Shown here one piece after another: positions 15,093-23,698 of a stretch of DNA of 43,732 nt (positions are counted from its first letter, which is position 1; each line of letters opens with the position of its first letter). The notes beneath the pieces were generated by a model, which saw only the letters and a program-made list of their open reading frames with translations, searched no databases and was not told the origin of the DNA. The position numbers and the translations under genes were made by a program. Source of the stretch: JBOGFI01 sp050743365 (lineage in GTDB: Bacteria; Actinomycetota; Acidimicrobiia; IMCC26256; JACDBD01); contig JBOGFI010000022.1 in the NCBI GenBank assembly GCA_050743365.1, positions 1-43,732 of the forward strand, read 5' to 3'.

Positions 15093-17654
15093 CTACTCCG
15101 TCGAAATCGCGCGCAGGACGTCGAGCTTGGCGGCTCGTCTCGCCGGGAAGAGCGCGGCGACGACGCCGGCGATGCCGGCGGCGATCACGATGATGATCAG
15201 CTGGCCGACGGAGGGGGCGAACTTCTCGAAGCCCTGGTCGCGCAGCGCCTTGATGACGGCCCAGCCGAAGAACACCCCGATCGCCAGCCCGACGAGCGTG
15301 CCGAGCACGGCGATGATCACGGCCTCCCACCGCACGCTCGAACGCAGCTGGCGCCGCGACATCCCAACCGCTCGGAGCAACCCGAGCTCACGGGTCCGCT
15401 CGTAGACCGACAGCGCCAACGTGTTGGCGATGCCGATCAGGGCGATGAACACCGCCAAGGCGAGGAGCACGTACACCAGCCCGAGGATCTGGTTGATCTG
15501 GCCGCTGAACTCCTCCTTGAAGTCGGTCTGGTCCTGGATCTCGGCGTTCGGGTAGGGCTTCGCCACCTTCTCCAACGCCTTCCGCCCCTCGGCGGGGCTG
15601 ACACCGTCGGCGAGGCGGACGTACACCTGGTTGTCGATCTGCTCCGTGTAGCCGAGCGCGAAGCCGTCCAGCGACAGCCCAAAGTCGCTCAGACCCTCGC
15701 GCTCACCGGTCCCGTAGATCGTCTCGATGGTGAGTGTGCGCTCCCCGTTGGGGAACCGCACCTTCACCTTGGTGCCGAGCTTCCAGTTCTTCTTGTTGGC
15801 ATACCGCTCCGAGACGGCGATGCTCTCGGCGTCGAGGTCGGTGAACTCGCCCTCCCGGGGGTCGAGCTTGAAGAGGTCGAGCACCGTGTCGGGGTCGAAT
15901 GCCACCAGGAAGTCGTCGGCGCCCTCGACCTCCATCTCGCCGAATCGGAGCGGCGTTGACGCCTCGACCTCCGGCAACTGCGCGATCTGCTCACCGAGGT
16001 CGGGGCTGAACCCGCCGAACGCGCCGAAGCCGAACCCCGTGGTCAGGACGAAGTCGGCCGTGAAGGCCCGGTCGACCTGGGTGTCCACCGTCGCCTTGGC
16101 CGACGACGCGAAGACGGTGAAGAACCCGACGATGGCGACCCCGATCATCAGGGCCGCCGCGGTCGCTGACGTACGCCGCGGGTTCCGCATCGCGTTCTCG
16201 CGCGCCAGCGCGCCGGTCATGCCGCGGAGGCGCGGCAGCGGCCAGCCGATGACCCGAACACTCGGCCCGGCGAACACCGGGCCCAGCACAGTCGCGCCCG
16301 TGAACAAGAGAAGCGTGCCGCCGGCGACGTAGTAGAGGTTGTTGTCGAGATCCCCGAAGAGTCCGGCGAGGATCCCGGCCGCGCCGAGCAGGAGTATCCC
16401 CGCGCCGATCACACCCCGGCGCACCGGGCGAGCCGCACGGTCCAGCGCGACGTCGCGGATGGCGGCGATGGGTGGGGTCCGCGCCGCCTTCCATGCCGGG
16501 ACCAGCGCCGAGAGCACCGTGATCACGGTCCCGACCAACAGCGCGATGACCACGGTGGACCCCCGAACCACACTGGAGCCGGCGGGAATGTCGAACCCGA
16601 AGCCGCTGAGCGCCGCCTTCAACAGGCTGGCGATGCCGATCCCGGCCGCCAGCCCGATCGCCGACGCCAGCACACCGACGACGAACGCCTCGGCCACGAC
16701 CGAGCTCGTCACCTGAAACCGGCCGGCGCCGATCGCCCGCAGCAGCGCCATCTCGCGCGTCCGCTGCGCGACCACGATCGAGAACGTGTTGAAGATGATG
16801 AACGAGCCGACGAGCAGGGCCACGCCGGCGAAGACGAACAGAGGCACGCGGATGAACGACAGTGCGTCCTGGATCTCGCTCTGGTCCTCTTCGGTGATCT
16901 CCGCGCCTGTCAGCACCTCGATGTCCGTGTCGTCGAGAGCTTCGCGGATGCGGTCACGGAGTTCCTCCTGCGACACGCCGTTCTCACCGACGACCTCGAT
17001 GGCGTCGAACTGGTTCTCGGCCCCGACGATCCGCTGGGCCTCCGCCGTCGTGAACAGGGCGAAGGTGGCACCGGCGGGACGGTCGGCGTCACCGAACTTG
17101 GCGATGCCGACCAGCTCGTACTCCTTCGGCGCGCTCTGACTGAGCACGCTCACCCGGTCGCCGACCTCGAAGTCGGCCTCGTCGACCGAGCCCTTGTCGA
17201 TGACCACCTCGTCGGCAGTCTCGGGCGCGTCGCCTCCAGGCTGGAGCCGCCACTGGTTGAGGGCCTCGACGTCGCTCCAGTTCGCCCCGAACGTCGGCGC
17301 CCCCTGTCCCGGGTTGCCGATGGTGTCGCCGTCCTTGTCGACGATCTGGCCGTAGAACTGCACCTCGCCCTCGGCCGCCTCCACCCCGTCCACGGACTCG
17401 ACGGCCGGCAGCAGATCGGCCGGGATGCGCTCCCGCTGCTCCGGTCCGAAGTCGGCTTCGAGCGAGTGCTTGCTGCGCACGTAGGCGTCGGTGCCCGCGT
17501 TGACGTCGGCGAAGAGGTCGTCGAAGGTCTTCCGGATCGTGTCGGTGAGCACCATCGTCCCCGACATGAACGCCACGCCCAGCAGCACCGCCAGCGCGGT
17601 CAGGGCGAAGCGCAGCTTGTGGGCCCGCAATCCCTTGCGGGTGACGCGCCACAT
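15093..17654 (-). CDS. ABC transporter permease with two FtsX modules
   Basis: 853 residues with the duplicated MacB/FtsX layout. There is one N-terminal helix (FALTALAVLLGVAFMSGTMV) followed by a periplasmic domain, a three-helix FtsX block in the middle (IIFNTFSIVVAQRTREMALL, then AVVRGST and ALVPAWKAARTPPIAAIRDV), a second N-terminal-type helix near 490-515, a second extracytoplasmic domain, and a C-terminal FtsX block (LSVYERTRELGLLRAVGMSR, ending ALFPARRAAKLDVLRAIS). The two copies of RTRE-LLRAIG/AVG are the coupling-helix regions that meet the ATPase. Such permeases extrude lipids, peptides or act mechanically. The cognate ATPase gene ends 4 bp upstream. Substrate unknown. Confidence 0.93.
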   Translation of the reverse strand: MWRVTRKGLRAHKLRFALTALAVLLGVAFMSGTMVLTDTIRKTFDDLFADVNAGTDAYVRSKHSLEADFGPEQRERIPADLLPAVESVDGVEAAEGEVQFYGQIVDKDGDTIGNPGQGAPTFGANWSDVEALNQWRLQPGGDAPETADEVVIDKGSVDEADFEVGDRVSVLSQSAPKEYELVGIAKFGDADRPAGATFALFTTAEAQRIVGAENQFDAIEVVGENGVSQEELRDRIREALDDTDIEVLTGAEITEEDQSEIQDALSFIRVPLFVFAGVALLVGSFIIFNTFSIVVAQRTREMALLRAIGAGRFQVTSSVVAEAFVVGVLASAIGLAAGIGIASLLKAALSGFGFDIPAGSSVVRGSTVVIALLVGTVITVLSALVPAWKAARTPPIAAIRDVALDRAARPVRRGVIGAGILLLGAAGILAGLFGDLDNNLYYVAGGTLLLFTGATVLGPVFAGPSVRVIGWPLPRLRGMTGALARENAMRNPRRTSATAAALMIGVAIVGFFTVFASSAKATVDTQVDRAFTADFVLTTGFGFGAFGGFSPDLGEQIAQLPEVEASTPLRFGEMEVEGADDFLVAFDPDTVLDLFKLDPREGEFTDLDAESIAVSERYANKKNWKLGTKVKVRFPNGERTLTIETIYGTGEREGLSDFGLSLDGFALGYTEQIDNQVYVRLADGVSPAEGRKALEKVAKPYPNAEIQDQTDFKEEFSGQINQILGLVYVLLALAVFIALIGIANTLALSVYERTRELGLLRAVGMSRRQLRSSVRWEAVIIAVLGTLVGLAIGVFFGWAVIKALRDQGFEKFAPSVGQLIIIVIAAGIAGVVAALFPARRAAKLDVLRAISTE

Positions 17655-17658
17655 CTAC

Positions 17659-18423
17659 TTAGCCGCCGAGGCGCTTCATCTCGTCGATCACTTTCTCGGC
17701 GTTCGGTTCGGCCATCTCGCCCACGACACGGCCGTCGGCGAGGAACACGACCCGGCCCGCGTAGGCGGCTGCGAGCGGGTCGTGGGTGACCATGACGACC
17801 GTCTGGCCGAGATCACCCACCGCTCGCTGCAAGAAGTCGAGAATCTCGGCGCTGGCGCGTGAGTCGAGGTTGCCGGTGGGCTCGTCGGCGAAGATGATCT
17901 CGGGCCGGCTCGCGAGCGCCCGGGCCACTGCGACCCGCTGCTGCTGGCCGCCGGAGAGCTCGCTGGGCCGGTGGGTGAGGCGGTCTCGCAGGTTCACGGT
18001 GTCGATCACCGTGTCGAGCCACGCCTGGTCGGGCTTCCGGCCCGCCAGGGCGATCGGCAGCGTGACGTTCTCCAGCGCGTTGAGGGTCGGGATCAGGTTG
18101 TAGCCCTGGAACACGAACCCGACCCGGTCGCGCCGCACGACCGTCAGCTCCTTCTCGGAGCAGGCGCTGACCTCGAGGTCGCCGAGGAAGATGCGTCCTT
18201 CGGTGACGCGATCGAGGCCGGCTAGGCAATGCAGCAAGGTCGACTTGCCGGAGCCCGACGGTCCCATGATGGCGGTGAAGTTGCCGGCCTCGAACGTCAC
18301 GTCGACGCGGTCGAGGGCCCGCACCGCCGCCTCGCCGGTGCCGTAGACCTTGGAGACCCCGACGGCGCGCGCGGCGACACCGGTCTCGGCCGTGGGCTGG
18401 GGCTGGGCGAGCACGGAGGACAT
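17659..18423 (-). CDS. ABC transporter ATP-binding protein (MacB/LolD type)
   Basis: About 254 residues from an ATG; a TTG three codons earlier is possible. MGPSGSGKSTLLHCLAG is Walker A, FVFQGYNLIPTL the Q-loop, LSGGQQQRVAVARALASRP the signature, EIIFADEPTGNLDS Walker B and VVMVTHDPLAAAYA the switch His. The x-x-NLIPTLNALENVTLP segment is typical of the MacB/LolD/FtsE subgroup, which pairs with FtsX-fold permeases. The permease gene starts 4 bp after its stop, so they form one exporter. It lies at the cell membrane on the cytoplasmic face. Confidence 0.95.
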   Translation of the reverse strand: MSSVLAQPQPTAETGVAARAVGVSKVYGTGEAAVRALDRVDVTFEAGNFTAIMGPSGSGKSTLLHCLAGLDRVTEGRIFLGDLEVSACSEKELTVVRRDRVGFVFQGYNLIPTLNALENVTLPIALAGRKPDQAWLDTVIDTVNLRDRLTHRPSELSGGQQQRVAVARALASRPEIIFADEPTGNLDSRASAEILDFLQRAVGDLGQTVVMVTHDPLAAAYAGRVVFLADGRVVGEMAEPNAEKVIDEMKRLGG

Positions 18424-18461
18424 GGAGACCAACCCTACCCATGCCCCCCGTCGGGGCCGGG

Positions 18462-19340
18462 CTACCTCGAGGGGCTGCCAGGCGAGACGTGAGGCGCGGC
18501 CTCGTCAGCGACCGGGGCGGGCCCGCGCGCCGGCGGGCGCTCGTACGGCCGCCCGCGCCGGCCGAGGTACACGAGCCACGCCACCGACGCCACGCACACC
18601 AGCGCGCTCACCCACGCGTTGAACCGCAGGCCGAGAAGCTTCTCGGCCGGGTCGACCCGCAGGTTCTCGAAGAAGAACCGGCCGAACGTGTACGTGGCCA
18701 GGTACAGGGTGAGCGCCTGCCCCTTGCGAAAGCGGAACCGCCGCTCCGCCCATAGCAGGACCCCGAGGAGGACCAGGCAGTAGATCGACTCGTAGAGGAA
18801 CGTGGGATGGAACGTCGCCTGGTCGAGGTACTCGGTGGGCCGGTGGGCGGGGTCGATCTCGAGCGCCCACGGCAGGTCGGTGGGACGGCCGAACAGCTCC
18901 TGGTTGAACCAGTTCCCCCACCGACCGATGGCCTGCGCTGCCAGGAGGCCCGGCGCGATGCAGTCCATCAGCACCAGGGTCTCGAGGTGCTTCACGCGGG
19001 CGAGGACGACGACCGCGATGGCCCCGCCGGCAAGGACCCCCCAGATCGAGAGGCCGCCTTCCCAGATCTCGAGCGCGCCCACGATCCCGCCGTCGTCCCA
19101 GTCGTAGCCGGTGAACAGGTGGTAGACGCGGGCGCCGACGACGCCGGCGATCACGACCCACACGACGATGTCGGAGAAGTCCTTGGCGTCGTAGCCCCGG
19201 CGCACCCAGCGGGTCTCGGCGATCTTCGTGGCCACCAGAACTCCGATCGCCAGCAGCAGGCCGTACGCGTGCAACGGCAGCGGGCCGACGTCGATGGTGC
19301 CGTTCGACGGGCTGGGGATCGAGGCGAGCATCAGCGTCAT
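18462..19340 (-). CDS. lgt: Prolipoprotein diacylglyceryl transferase
   Basis: 292 residues and about seven membrane helices. Diagnostic segments are LPLHAYGLLLAIGVL, WEGGLSIWGVLAGG, AQAIGRWGNWFNQELFGRPT (the Lgt signature with its essential Arg and Asn), TFLYESIYCLVLL and FGRFFFENLRVDP. It transfers diacylglycerol from phosphatidylglycerol to the lipobox Cys of prolipoproteins. A potential substrate, the lipoprotein at 19402, is encoded next to it and divergently. An internal ATG at codon 4 is a possible alternative start. The cytoplasmic tail is Pro/Arg/Ala rich, as is common in actinobacterial Lgt. The ABC transporter operon lies about 40 bp downstream on the same strand. Confidence 0.96.
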   Translation of the reverse strand: MTLMLASIPSPSNGTIDVGPLPLHAYGLLLAIGVLVATKIAETRWVRRGYDAKDFSDIVVWVVIAGVVGARVYHLFTGYDWDDGGIVGALEIWEGGLSIWGVLAGGAIAVVVLARVKHLETLVLMDCIAPGLLAAQAIGRWGNWFNQELFGRPTDLPWALEIDPAHRPTEYLDQATFHPTFLYESIYCLVLLGVLLWAERRFRFRKGQALTLYLATYTFGRFFFENLRVDPAEKLLGLRFNAWVSALVCVASVAWLVYLGRRGRPYERPPARGPAPVADEAAPHVSPGSPSR

Positions 19341-19401
19341 CGTAGAGGGGGCCCGCGTTGCTTCAAGTTCGCGAGTACCGGCGGCCGATACCTCTCACGC
19401 G

Positions 19402-20385
19402 ATGCGGTCCCGTCGATCCCTCCTCGCCGTCCTGTTCGCCGTCCTCGCCGCGGTGACTACGGCCTGCTTCGGCCCGGCCCCGCCCGGAGGCGGTGGCGCC
19501 GGCACCGGTGGCGGCGGCAGCGGTGACCGGAACGGACCGCTCGGCGGTTGCCCGGTGTTCCCGGCCGACAGCCCGTGGAACACCGACATCTCGCAGTACC
19601 CGGTGCACCCGAGCTCCGACGCCTACATCACGAGCATCCTCGCCCACGGCGGCGATCACCTCCACGCCGACTTCGGCGGCGGCGGCGCGTACGGCATCCC
19701 GTACGTGACCGTGCCCGGCACCCAGCCCGACGTGCCCGTGAACTTCACCGCCTACGGCGACGAGAGCGACGCCGCGCCGTACAAGACCCCGCTGCAGGCA
19801 CCGATCGAGGGTGGACCGGCAAGCGACGGCGACCGTCATGTGCTCTCGATCGACCGCGACCACTGCGTGCTCTACGAGCTGTACCGGGCATTCCCGCGCC
19901 AGGGGCACTGGGACGCCGACTCGGGAGCTATCTGGGACCTGCGGTCGAACCGCCTGCGCCCGCCCCGGTGGACGTCGGCCGACGCCGCCGGGCTGCCGAT
20001 CTTCCCCGGGCTCGTCCGCTACGACGAGATCGCGGCCGGGCACATCGACCACGCACTGCGCTTCACCGTGAACGCCACCCGGAGGGGCTACGTCCTGCCC
20101 GCCACCCACTGGGCATCATCGAGCACCGACGTGGACCGCCCTCCCATGGGTCTGCGGCTGCGGCTGAAGGCGGACTACGACATCTCCGGCTTCACCGGCC
20201 AGTCGCGCGTCGTGCTCGAGGCGCTCAGGCGCTACGGGATGATCGTCGCCGACAACGGCTCGAACTGGTTCATCACCGGCGCCGCCGACACCCGCTTCAG
20301 CGACAGCGACCTGAGCCAGCTGAAGACCGTCCCGGGCGCGGCGTTCGAGGTCGTCGACACCGGCGACGTGTGCACGGGGACGTAG
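19402..20385 (+). CDS. Secreted lipoprotein of unknown function
   Basis: 327 residues beginning MRSRRSLLAVLFAVLAAV, then a lipobox-like TTAC with Cys at about residue 22. A Gly-rich linker leads into a globular domain starting CPVFPADSPWNTDISQYPV. Other distinctive segments are AYGIPYVTVPG, SIDRDHCVLYELYRAFP, GLPIFPGLVRYDEI, LPATHWASSS and RYGMIVADNGSNWFITG. This resembles a family of exported proteins of unknown function common in actinobacteria and soil bacteria. The Cys pattern suggests one or two disulfides. The ATG at 19402 is chosen because it starts the signal peptide; the frame is open further upstream. Neighbour lgt would lipidate it. Confidence 0.82.
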   Translation: MRSRRSLLAVLFAVLAAVTTACFGPAPPGGGGAGTGGGGSGDRNGPLGGCPVFPADSPWNTDISQYPVHPSSDAYITSILAHGGDHLHADFGGGGAYGIPYVTVPGTQPDVPVNFTAYGDESDAAPYKTPLQAPIEGGPASDGDRHVLSIDRDHCVLYELYRAFPRQGHWDADSGAIWDLRSNRLRPPRWTSADAAGLPIFPGLVRYDEIAAGHIDHALRFTVNATRRGYVLPATHWASSSTDVDRPPMGLRLRLKADYDISGFTGQSRVVLEALRRYGMIVADNGSNWFITGAADTRFSDSDLSQLKTVPGAAFEVVDTGDVCTGT

Positions 20386-20416
20386 GGCCCGTCCGTCTGC
20401 GGCTGAACGCGGCCGG

Positions 20417-21055
20417 CTAGCTCCGCGCCGTGCCGCGCCCGTTTCCCGACACCGTGCCGGGCACGAGGACGCGATGGTCGATCACGTGGTCGACCAGCCC
20501 GTAGGCGACCGCCTCGGCCCCGCGCAGGATGAAGTCGCGGTCGATGTCTCGCTCGATCCGTGCCGCGGGCTGGCCGCTGTGGCGGGCGAGCGCCTCGACC
20601 ATCTGGGTCCGCTGGGCGATCACCTCGCGCGCCGCGATCTCGATGTCGACCGACTGGCCCTGCACGCCGCCGTGGGGCTGGTGGATCAGCACCCTGGCGT
20701 GGGGGAGCGTGAAGCGCTTCCCGACCGCTCCCGCCGCGAGTAGCACCGCCGCCGCGGAGGCGGCCTGGCCCACACAGGTGGTCGCAACGTCGGGTTTCAC
20801 GTACTGGATCGTGTCGTACACGGCGAACAGCGCCGTCATCTCGCCGCCGGGGCTGTTGACGTAGAGCTGGATGTCGCGCCCGGGGTCTTCCGACTCGAGG
20901 TGCAGAAGCTGGGCGACGATCAGGTTGGCGACGGCGTCGTCGAGCATTCCGGTGAGGAACACCACCCGCTCCTGGAGCAGCCGCGAGTAGAGGTCGTAGG
21001 CGCGTTCGCCGCGGTTGGTCTGCTCGATGACGGTGGGAACGAGGAGATGGGGCAT
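20417..21055 (-). CDS. clpP: ATP-dependent Clp protease proteolytic subunit
   Basis: 212 residues. Catalytic elements of the ClpP fold are CVGQAASAAAVLLAAGA (nucleophile Ser), LPHARVLIHQPHGGVQGQS (His) and RDIDRDFILRGAEAVAYG (Asp). LTGMLDDAVANLIVAQLLHL and LYVNSPGGEMTA are the usual structural motifs. ClpP forms a tetradecameric peptidase working with AAA+ unfoldases. The typical actinobacterial clpP1-clpP2-clpX cluster is absent, so this is an isolated paralogue. It is divergent from an SRPBCC/ArsR pair, and two palindromes lie in the shared region just upstream of its ATG, suggesting repression by that ArsR. Confidence 0.95.
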   Translation of the reverse strand: MPHLLVPTVIEQTNRGERAYDLYSRLLQERVVFLTGMLDDAVANLIVAQLLHLESEDPGRDIQLYVNSPGGEMTALFAVYDTIQYVKPDVATTCVGQAASAAAVLLAAGAVGKRFTLPHARVLIHQPHGGVQGQSVDIEIAAREVIAQRTQMVEALARHSGQPAARIERDIDRDFILRGAEAVAYGLVDHVIDHRVLVPGTVSGNGRGTARS

Positions 21056-21072
21056 CGCGCCTCCCGTGGAAC

Positions 21073-21132
21073 GTGCAACTGCTTGGTTGCAGTTGTAGAC
21101 GACCGCCGCCTGATGTGCAACTGTGAAGTTGC
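21073..21132. promoter_or_regulatory. Paired palindromic operators between clpP and SRPBCC/ArsR operon
   Basis: CAACTGC-TTGGTT-GCAGTTG (21076-21095) has perfect 7-bp arms. GCAACT-GTGA-AGTTGC (21117-21132) has perfect 6-bp arms. TGCAACTG is common to both and recurs 42 bp apart, about four helical turns, so two dimers would lie on the same DNA face. The second palindrome ends at the base before the GTG of the SRPBCC gene. Binding by the neighbouring ArsR-type protein is inferred. Confidence 0.7.
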
Positions 21133-21501
21133 GTGAATGTGGAACGGGAGCTCGACCTGCCGACGCCGCCGGCCGAGGTGTGGCCAGAGCTGACCGACCC
21201 CCCGCGCCTGGGAGCCTGGCTCGGCGCCGAGGTCGATCTCGACGCCCGCCGCGGCGGGCGGGGTCGCTTCCGGCTCGAGGACGGCGAGGTGAGGGAGGCG
21301 CTCGTCCACGAGGCGGACGAGCCTCACCGCCTCGTGTTCACCTGGTGGCCGGTCGAGAAGGACGGCCGGCGGCGGATGGGCGCCGCCACCACGGTCACGA
21401 TCACCGTCGACGAGGCCGGGCAGGGATCGCGACTGACCATCGTGGAGGCGCCCGCGCCGGGTACCGGCCCCCGCCGGCTCCGGTCGCGCGCCGCAGCATG
21501 A
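21133..21501 (+). CDS. SRPBCC/AHSA1-family protein
   Basis: 122 residues of the START-like fold: NVERELDLPTPPAEVWPELT is the first strand and helix, followed by LGAWLGAEVDLDARRGG and PHRLVFTWWPVEKD. Small SRPBCC proteins bind hydrophobic ligands; the role is unknown, and those paired with ArsR regulators are often called activator-of-Hsp90-like. GTG at 21133 abuts the palindrome with no ribosome site, so a leaderless transcript or a GTG at 21139 are options. The ArsR gene follows after 58 bp. It is a little shorter than many family members, with an Arg-rich C-terminus. Confidence 0.83.
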   Translation: MNVERELDLPTPPAEVWPELTDPPRLGAWLGAEVDLDARRGGRGRFRLEDGEVREALVHEADEPHRLVFTWWPVEKDGRRRMGAATTVTITVDEAGQGSRLTIVEAPAPGTGPRRLRSRAAA

Positions 21502-21559
21502 GTAGCTCGAAGGGCTGCCAGCCCGGGCTCCTGCCGCCGAGCGGGCGCGACCAGCGAAG

Positions 21560-21892
21560 ATGAGCCGGCACGACGAGCGCGTCGACGCCGTGTTCGCGGC
21601 GCTCGCCGACCCGACCCGGCGGGCGGTGCTCGGGCGCCTGGCGGCGACGCCGGCGGTGACCGCCACGGAGCTCGCCGGGCCGTTGCCGGTGACCCGGCAG
21701 GCGGTCGTGAAGCACCTGCAGGCACTGAGCGAGGCGGGGCTCGTCACCGGGCGGCGTCACGGCCGCGAGGTCCGCTACGAGATCACGCCCGCACCGCTCG
21801 GCGACGCCGTGGGGTGGATCGTCTCCGTCGGCGCCGAGTGGGACCGGCGCCTGGCCCGGTTGAGGCGACAGCTGGGAGGCCGGTCGGCGTGA
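21560..21892 (+). CDS. ArsR-family winged-helix regulator
   Basis: 110 residues. ADPTRRAVLGRLAATPAVT, ELAGPLPVTRQAVVKHLQAL and GLVTGRRHGREVRYEIT are helix 1, the recognition helix-turn-helix and the wing of an ArsR-type domain. No ArsR metal-site Cys pair is visible, and the type that pairs with SRPBCC proteins is usually metal-independent. The C-terminal helix is Trp/Arg rich (EWDRRLARLRRQL). Probable repressor of its own operon and of divergent clpP through the palindromes at 21076-21132. It ends about 90 bp before the convergent Fpg/Nei gene. Confidence 0.9.
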   Translation: MSRHDERVDAVFAALADPTRRAVLGRLAATPAVTATELAGPLPVTRQAVVKHLQALSEAGLVTGRRHGREVRYEITPAPLGDAVGWIVSVGAEWDRRLARLRRQLGGRSA

Positions 21893-21918
21893 GGCGCTCG
21901 AGCGCACCGCGGGCAGCC

Positions 21919-21933
21919 GGGGCTGGTAGCCCC
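21919..21933. terminator. Short GC hairpin between convergent genes
   Basis: GGGGCT (21919-21924) and AGCCCC (21928-21933) pair around a 3-nt loop in the gap between the ArsR gene and the convergent glycosylase gene. There is no T-run, so it is at most a weak bidirectional terminator. Confidence 0.35.
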
Positions 21934-21979
21934 ACCCCCGAGATCCTCGACTTCCTGCGTCGGTCCAGCCGCTTCTGGG

Positions 21980-22816
21980 CTACTTGACCAGCCTCGAGAG
22001 GCGCCGGTCGGCGAGGGGCTTGCCGCCGGTCTGGCATGCCGGGCAGTACGTGACCTCGTAGGACTCGTACGAGACGCGCCGCAGCGTGTCGCCGCAGCGG
22101 GGGCAGGCCGAGCCGTACCGGCCGTGTACGACGAACTTGTCGCCCAGCTTCGCCTGGGTGAGCCCGCCGGTGCGTTCCCGCTCGCGCTCTAGCGCCTCGG
22201 CCAGCTCTGCCCGCACCGCGTCGAGCAGGCGGTGGCGGTCGTCGGTGCCGAGCGACTCCAGCGTCGCGTACGGCGACAGTCGGGCGCGCCACAGGGCGTC
22301 GTCGGTGTGGCCCCGTCCGACACCGGCGACGGTCCGCTGGTCGCGCAGGAGCGTGTGCACCCGGCGGCGGTCGTCGCCTTGGAGGATGAGCGCCGCGAAC
22401 TCGTCCGAGGCGGGCTCGGGGCCGAGCTTCACGAGCGGGCCCTCGTCGCCGGCGGCGAGGACCCACCAGCCTGCCTTGCGCTCGGTGCCATGCTCACGCA
22501 CCAGCAGCGCCACGCCGTTGTCGAAGCGGAGCCGCACGATGGCGCCCTTCCCGCGGGTCTGCTTGGGCGGGTCCTCGACGTCGAGGCGCCCGGCCTGCGA
22601 GAGATGTACGAGCAGCCGCGGACCGCCGAAGTCGAGGACCAGGTACTTCCCCCGCCGGCCGGTGCGCGCGAGCGTGCGGCCCACGAGGGACTGGTAGGGC
22701 GGGTCGAATGTCTTGAGGCCCGCGAACCCGATCGGCTCGAGCGCCTCGAGCACGGCTCCGCCCACCGCGGCTTGGAGCCTCTCGGCCAATGCCTGCATCT
22801 GCGGGAGCTCGGGCAC
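21980..22816 (-). CDS. Fpg/Nei-family DNA glycosylase
   Basis: 278 residues. MPELPQMQALAERL carries the catalytic N-terminal Pro and Glu; the usual Glu at residue 6 is Gln. RRGKYLVLDF supplies the beta-hairpin Lys. TVAGVGRGHTDDALWRARLS is the helix-two-turn-helix, and a C-terminal zinc finger runs CPRCGDTLRR to TYCPACQTGG. The zinc-finger Arg of E. coli Fpg seems not to be conserved, and the tail LADRRLSRLVK is typical of an actinobacterial subgroup. It would excise oxidised bases and cleave the abasic site; substrate preference cannot be read. The next gene upstream on the same strand ends 4 bp before its start. Confidence 0.92.
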   Translation of the reverse strand: MPELPQMQALAERLQAAVGGAVLEALEPIGFAGLKTFDPPYQSLVGRTLARTGRRGKYLVLDFGGPRLLVHLSQAGRLDVEDPPKQTRGKGAIVRLRFDNGVALLVREHGTERKAGWWVLAAGDEGPLVKLGPEPASDEFAALILQGDDRRRVHTLLRDQRTVAGVGRGHTDDALWRARLSPYATLESLGTDDRHRLLDAVRAELAEALERERERTGGLTQAKLGDKFVVHGRYGSACPRCGDTLRRVSYESYEVTYCPACQTGGKPLADRRLSRLVK

Positions 22817-22820
22817 AGGC

Positions 22821-23654
22821 TCACGCTACTGGCGGTGGTCGACCTCCCGGCGCGTCGAGCTCGACCGGGCGCACCGCGGCCAGCAGGAGCCCGACGAGGA
22901 GCAGGGCAGAGCCGGTGATGGCGATCGCGGCCACGGCGTAGGCGTCGCCGAGGTCGACGGCGTCGAGGCGGCCCAGGCGGCGGGCGGCCAGGGCGACGAC
23001 GAGGCCCGCGAACGCGGCTCCGCAGAGGACGATGCCGGCGGCCGAGAGCAAGGGCGCGGCGAGGGGCCCCTCCGCCGCTGCCGGCACGGTCTCGCCGACC
23101 ACGCGTCGGTGCAGGACCCAGGTCGCGGCCACCGCCGCCCACGCCACGACAACAGCGAAGGCGGCGGCGGCGTCGCTGGGCCGGTGCCAGCCCGAAGTCA
23201 GCGTGGCCACGCCGATCGAAGCGCCGTAGAGCGCGCCGACCACGGCGACGACGCCCCGGTACCGCCGGGATGCCACGAGCACCGCGGCCAGCGCGATCGA
23301 CATCGCCACCGTCGCGTGCCCGCTCGGCAGGGTGTTCCCGACGCTCAGGGCCTCGTCAGCGAGGCGGTCCGGCCGCGGCAGCACCTTCTTCAGCACCTGC
23401 GTGGTCACGTTGGCCCCGACGATCACCGCGCCGGCCGCCAGCGCCAGCCGAGGCCGACCGCGCATCAGGGCGACGCCGACGATCGCGCCGCCGAGCAGCG
23501 CCACCGACGCGACGTCGATCGTACGGAGCAGGTCGTTGGCGGTATCGACCTCTTCGGCGGTGAGCGCGTCCCTTCCCTCGAGTGCGGCGTCGTCGATCCG
23601 CTGCCCCGGCCGGGTTTGCACGAACACGAGGTAGATCGCGCCCACGAGCACCAC
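22821..23654 (-). CDS. PAP2-family membrane phosphatase
   Basis: About 277 residues with six or more helices. The lipid-phosphatase motifs are intact: KKVLPRPDR (first), TLPSGHATVAMS (second) and SGWHRPSDAAAA (third, with catalytic His and Asp). Members dephosphorylate undecaprenyl pyrophosphate, phosphatidic acid or related lipids at the outer face. The start is uncertain. The natural first helix seems to begin at LLALAALCVVLVGAI, upstream of the first GTG (23654), yet no ATG, GTG or TTG occurs in frame between there and the preceding gene, and the frame stays open into that gene. A CTG start or upstream overlap is possible. The glycosylase gene follows. Confidence 0.83.
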   Translation of the reverse strand: MVLVGAIYLVFVQTRPGQRIDDAALEGRDALTAEEVDTANDLLRTIDVASVALLGGAIVGVALMRGRPRLALAAGAVIVGANVTTQVLKKVLPRPDRLADEALSVGNTLPSGHATVAMSIALAAVLVASRRYRGVVAVVGALYGASIGVATLTSGWHRPSDAAAAFAVVVAWAAVAATWVLHRRVVGETVPAAAEGPLAAPLLSAAGIVLCGAAFAGLVVALAARRLGRLDAVDLGDAYAVAAIAITGSALLLVGLLLAAVRPVELDAPGGRPPPVA

Positions 23655-23698
23655 GCACAGAGCCGCCAGTGCGAGCAGGCGGGCGGTGTCGCGCGCGC

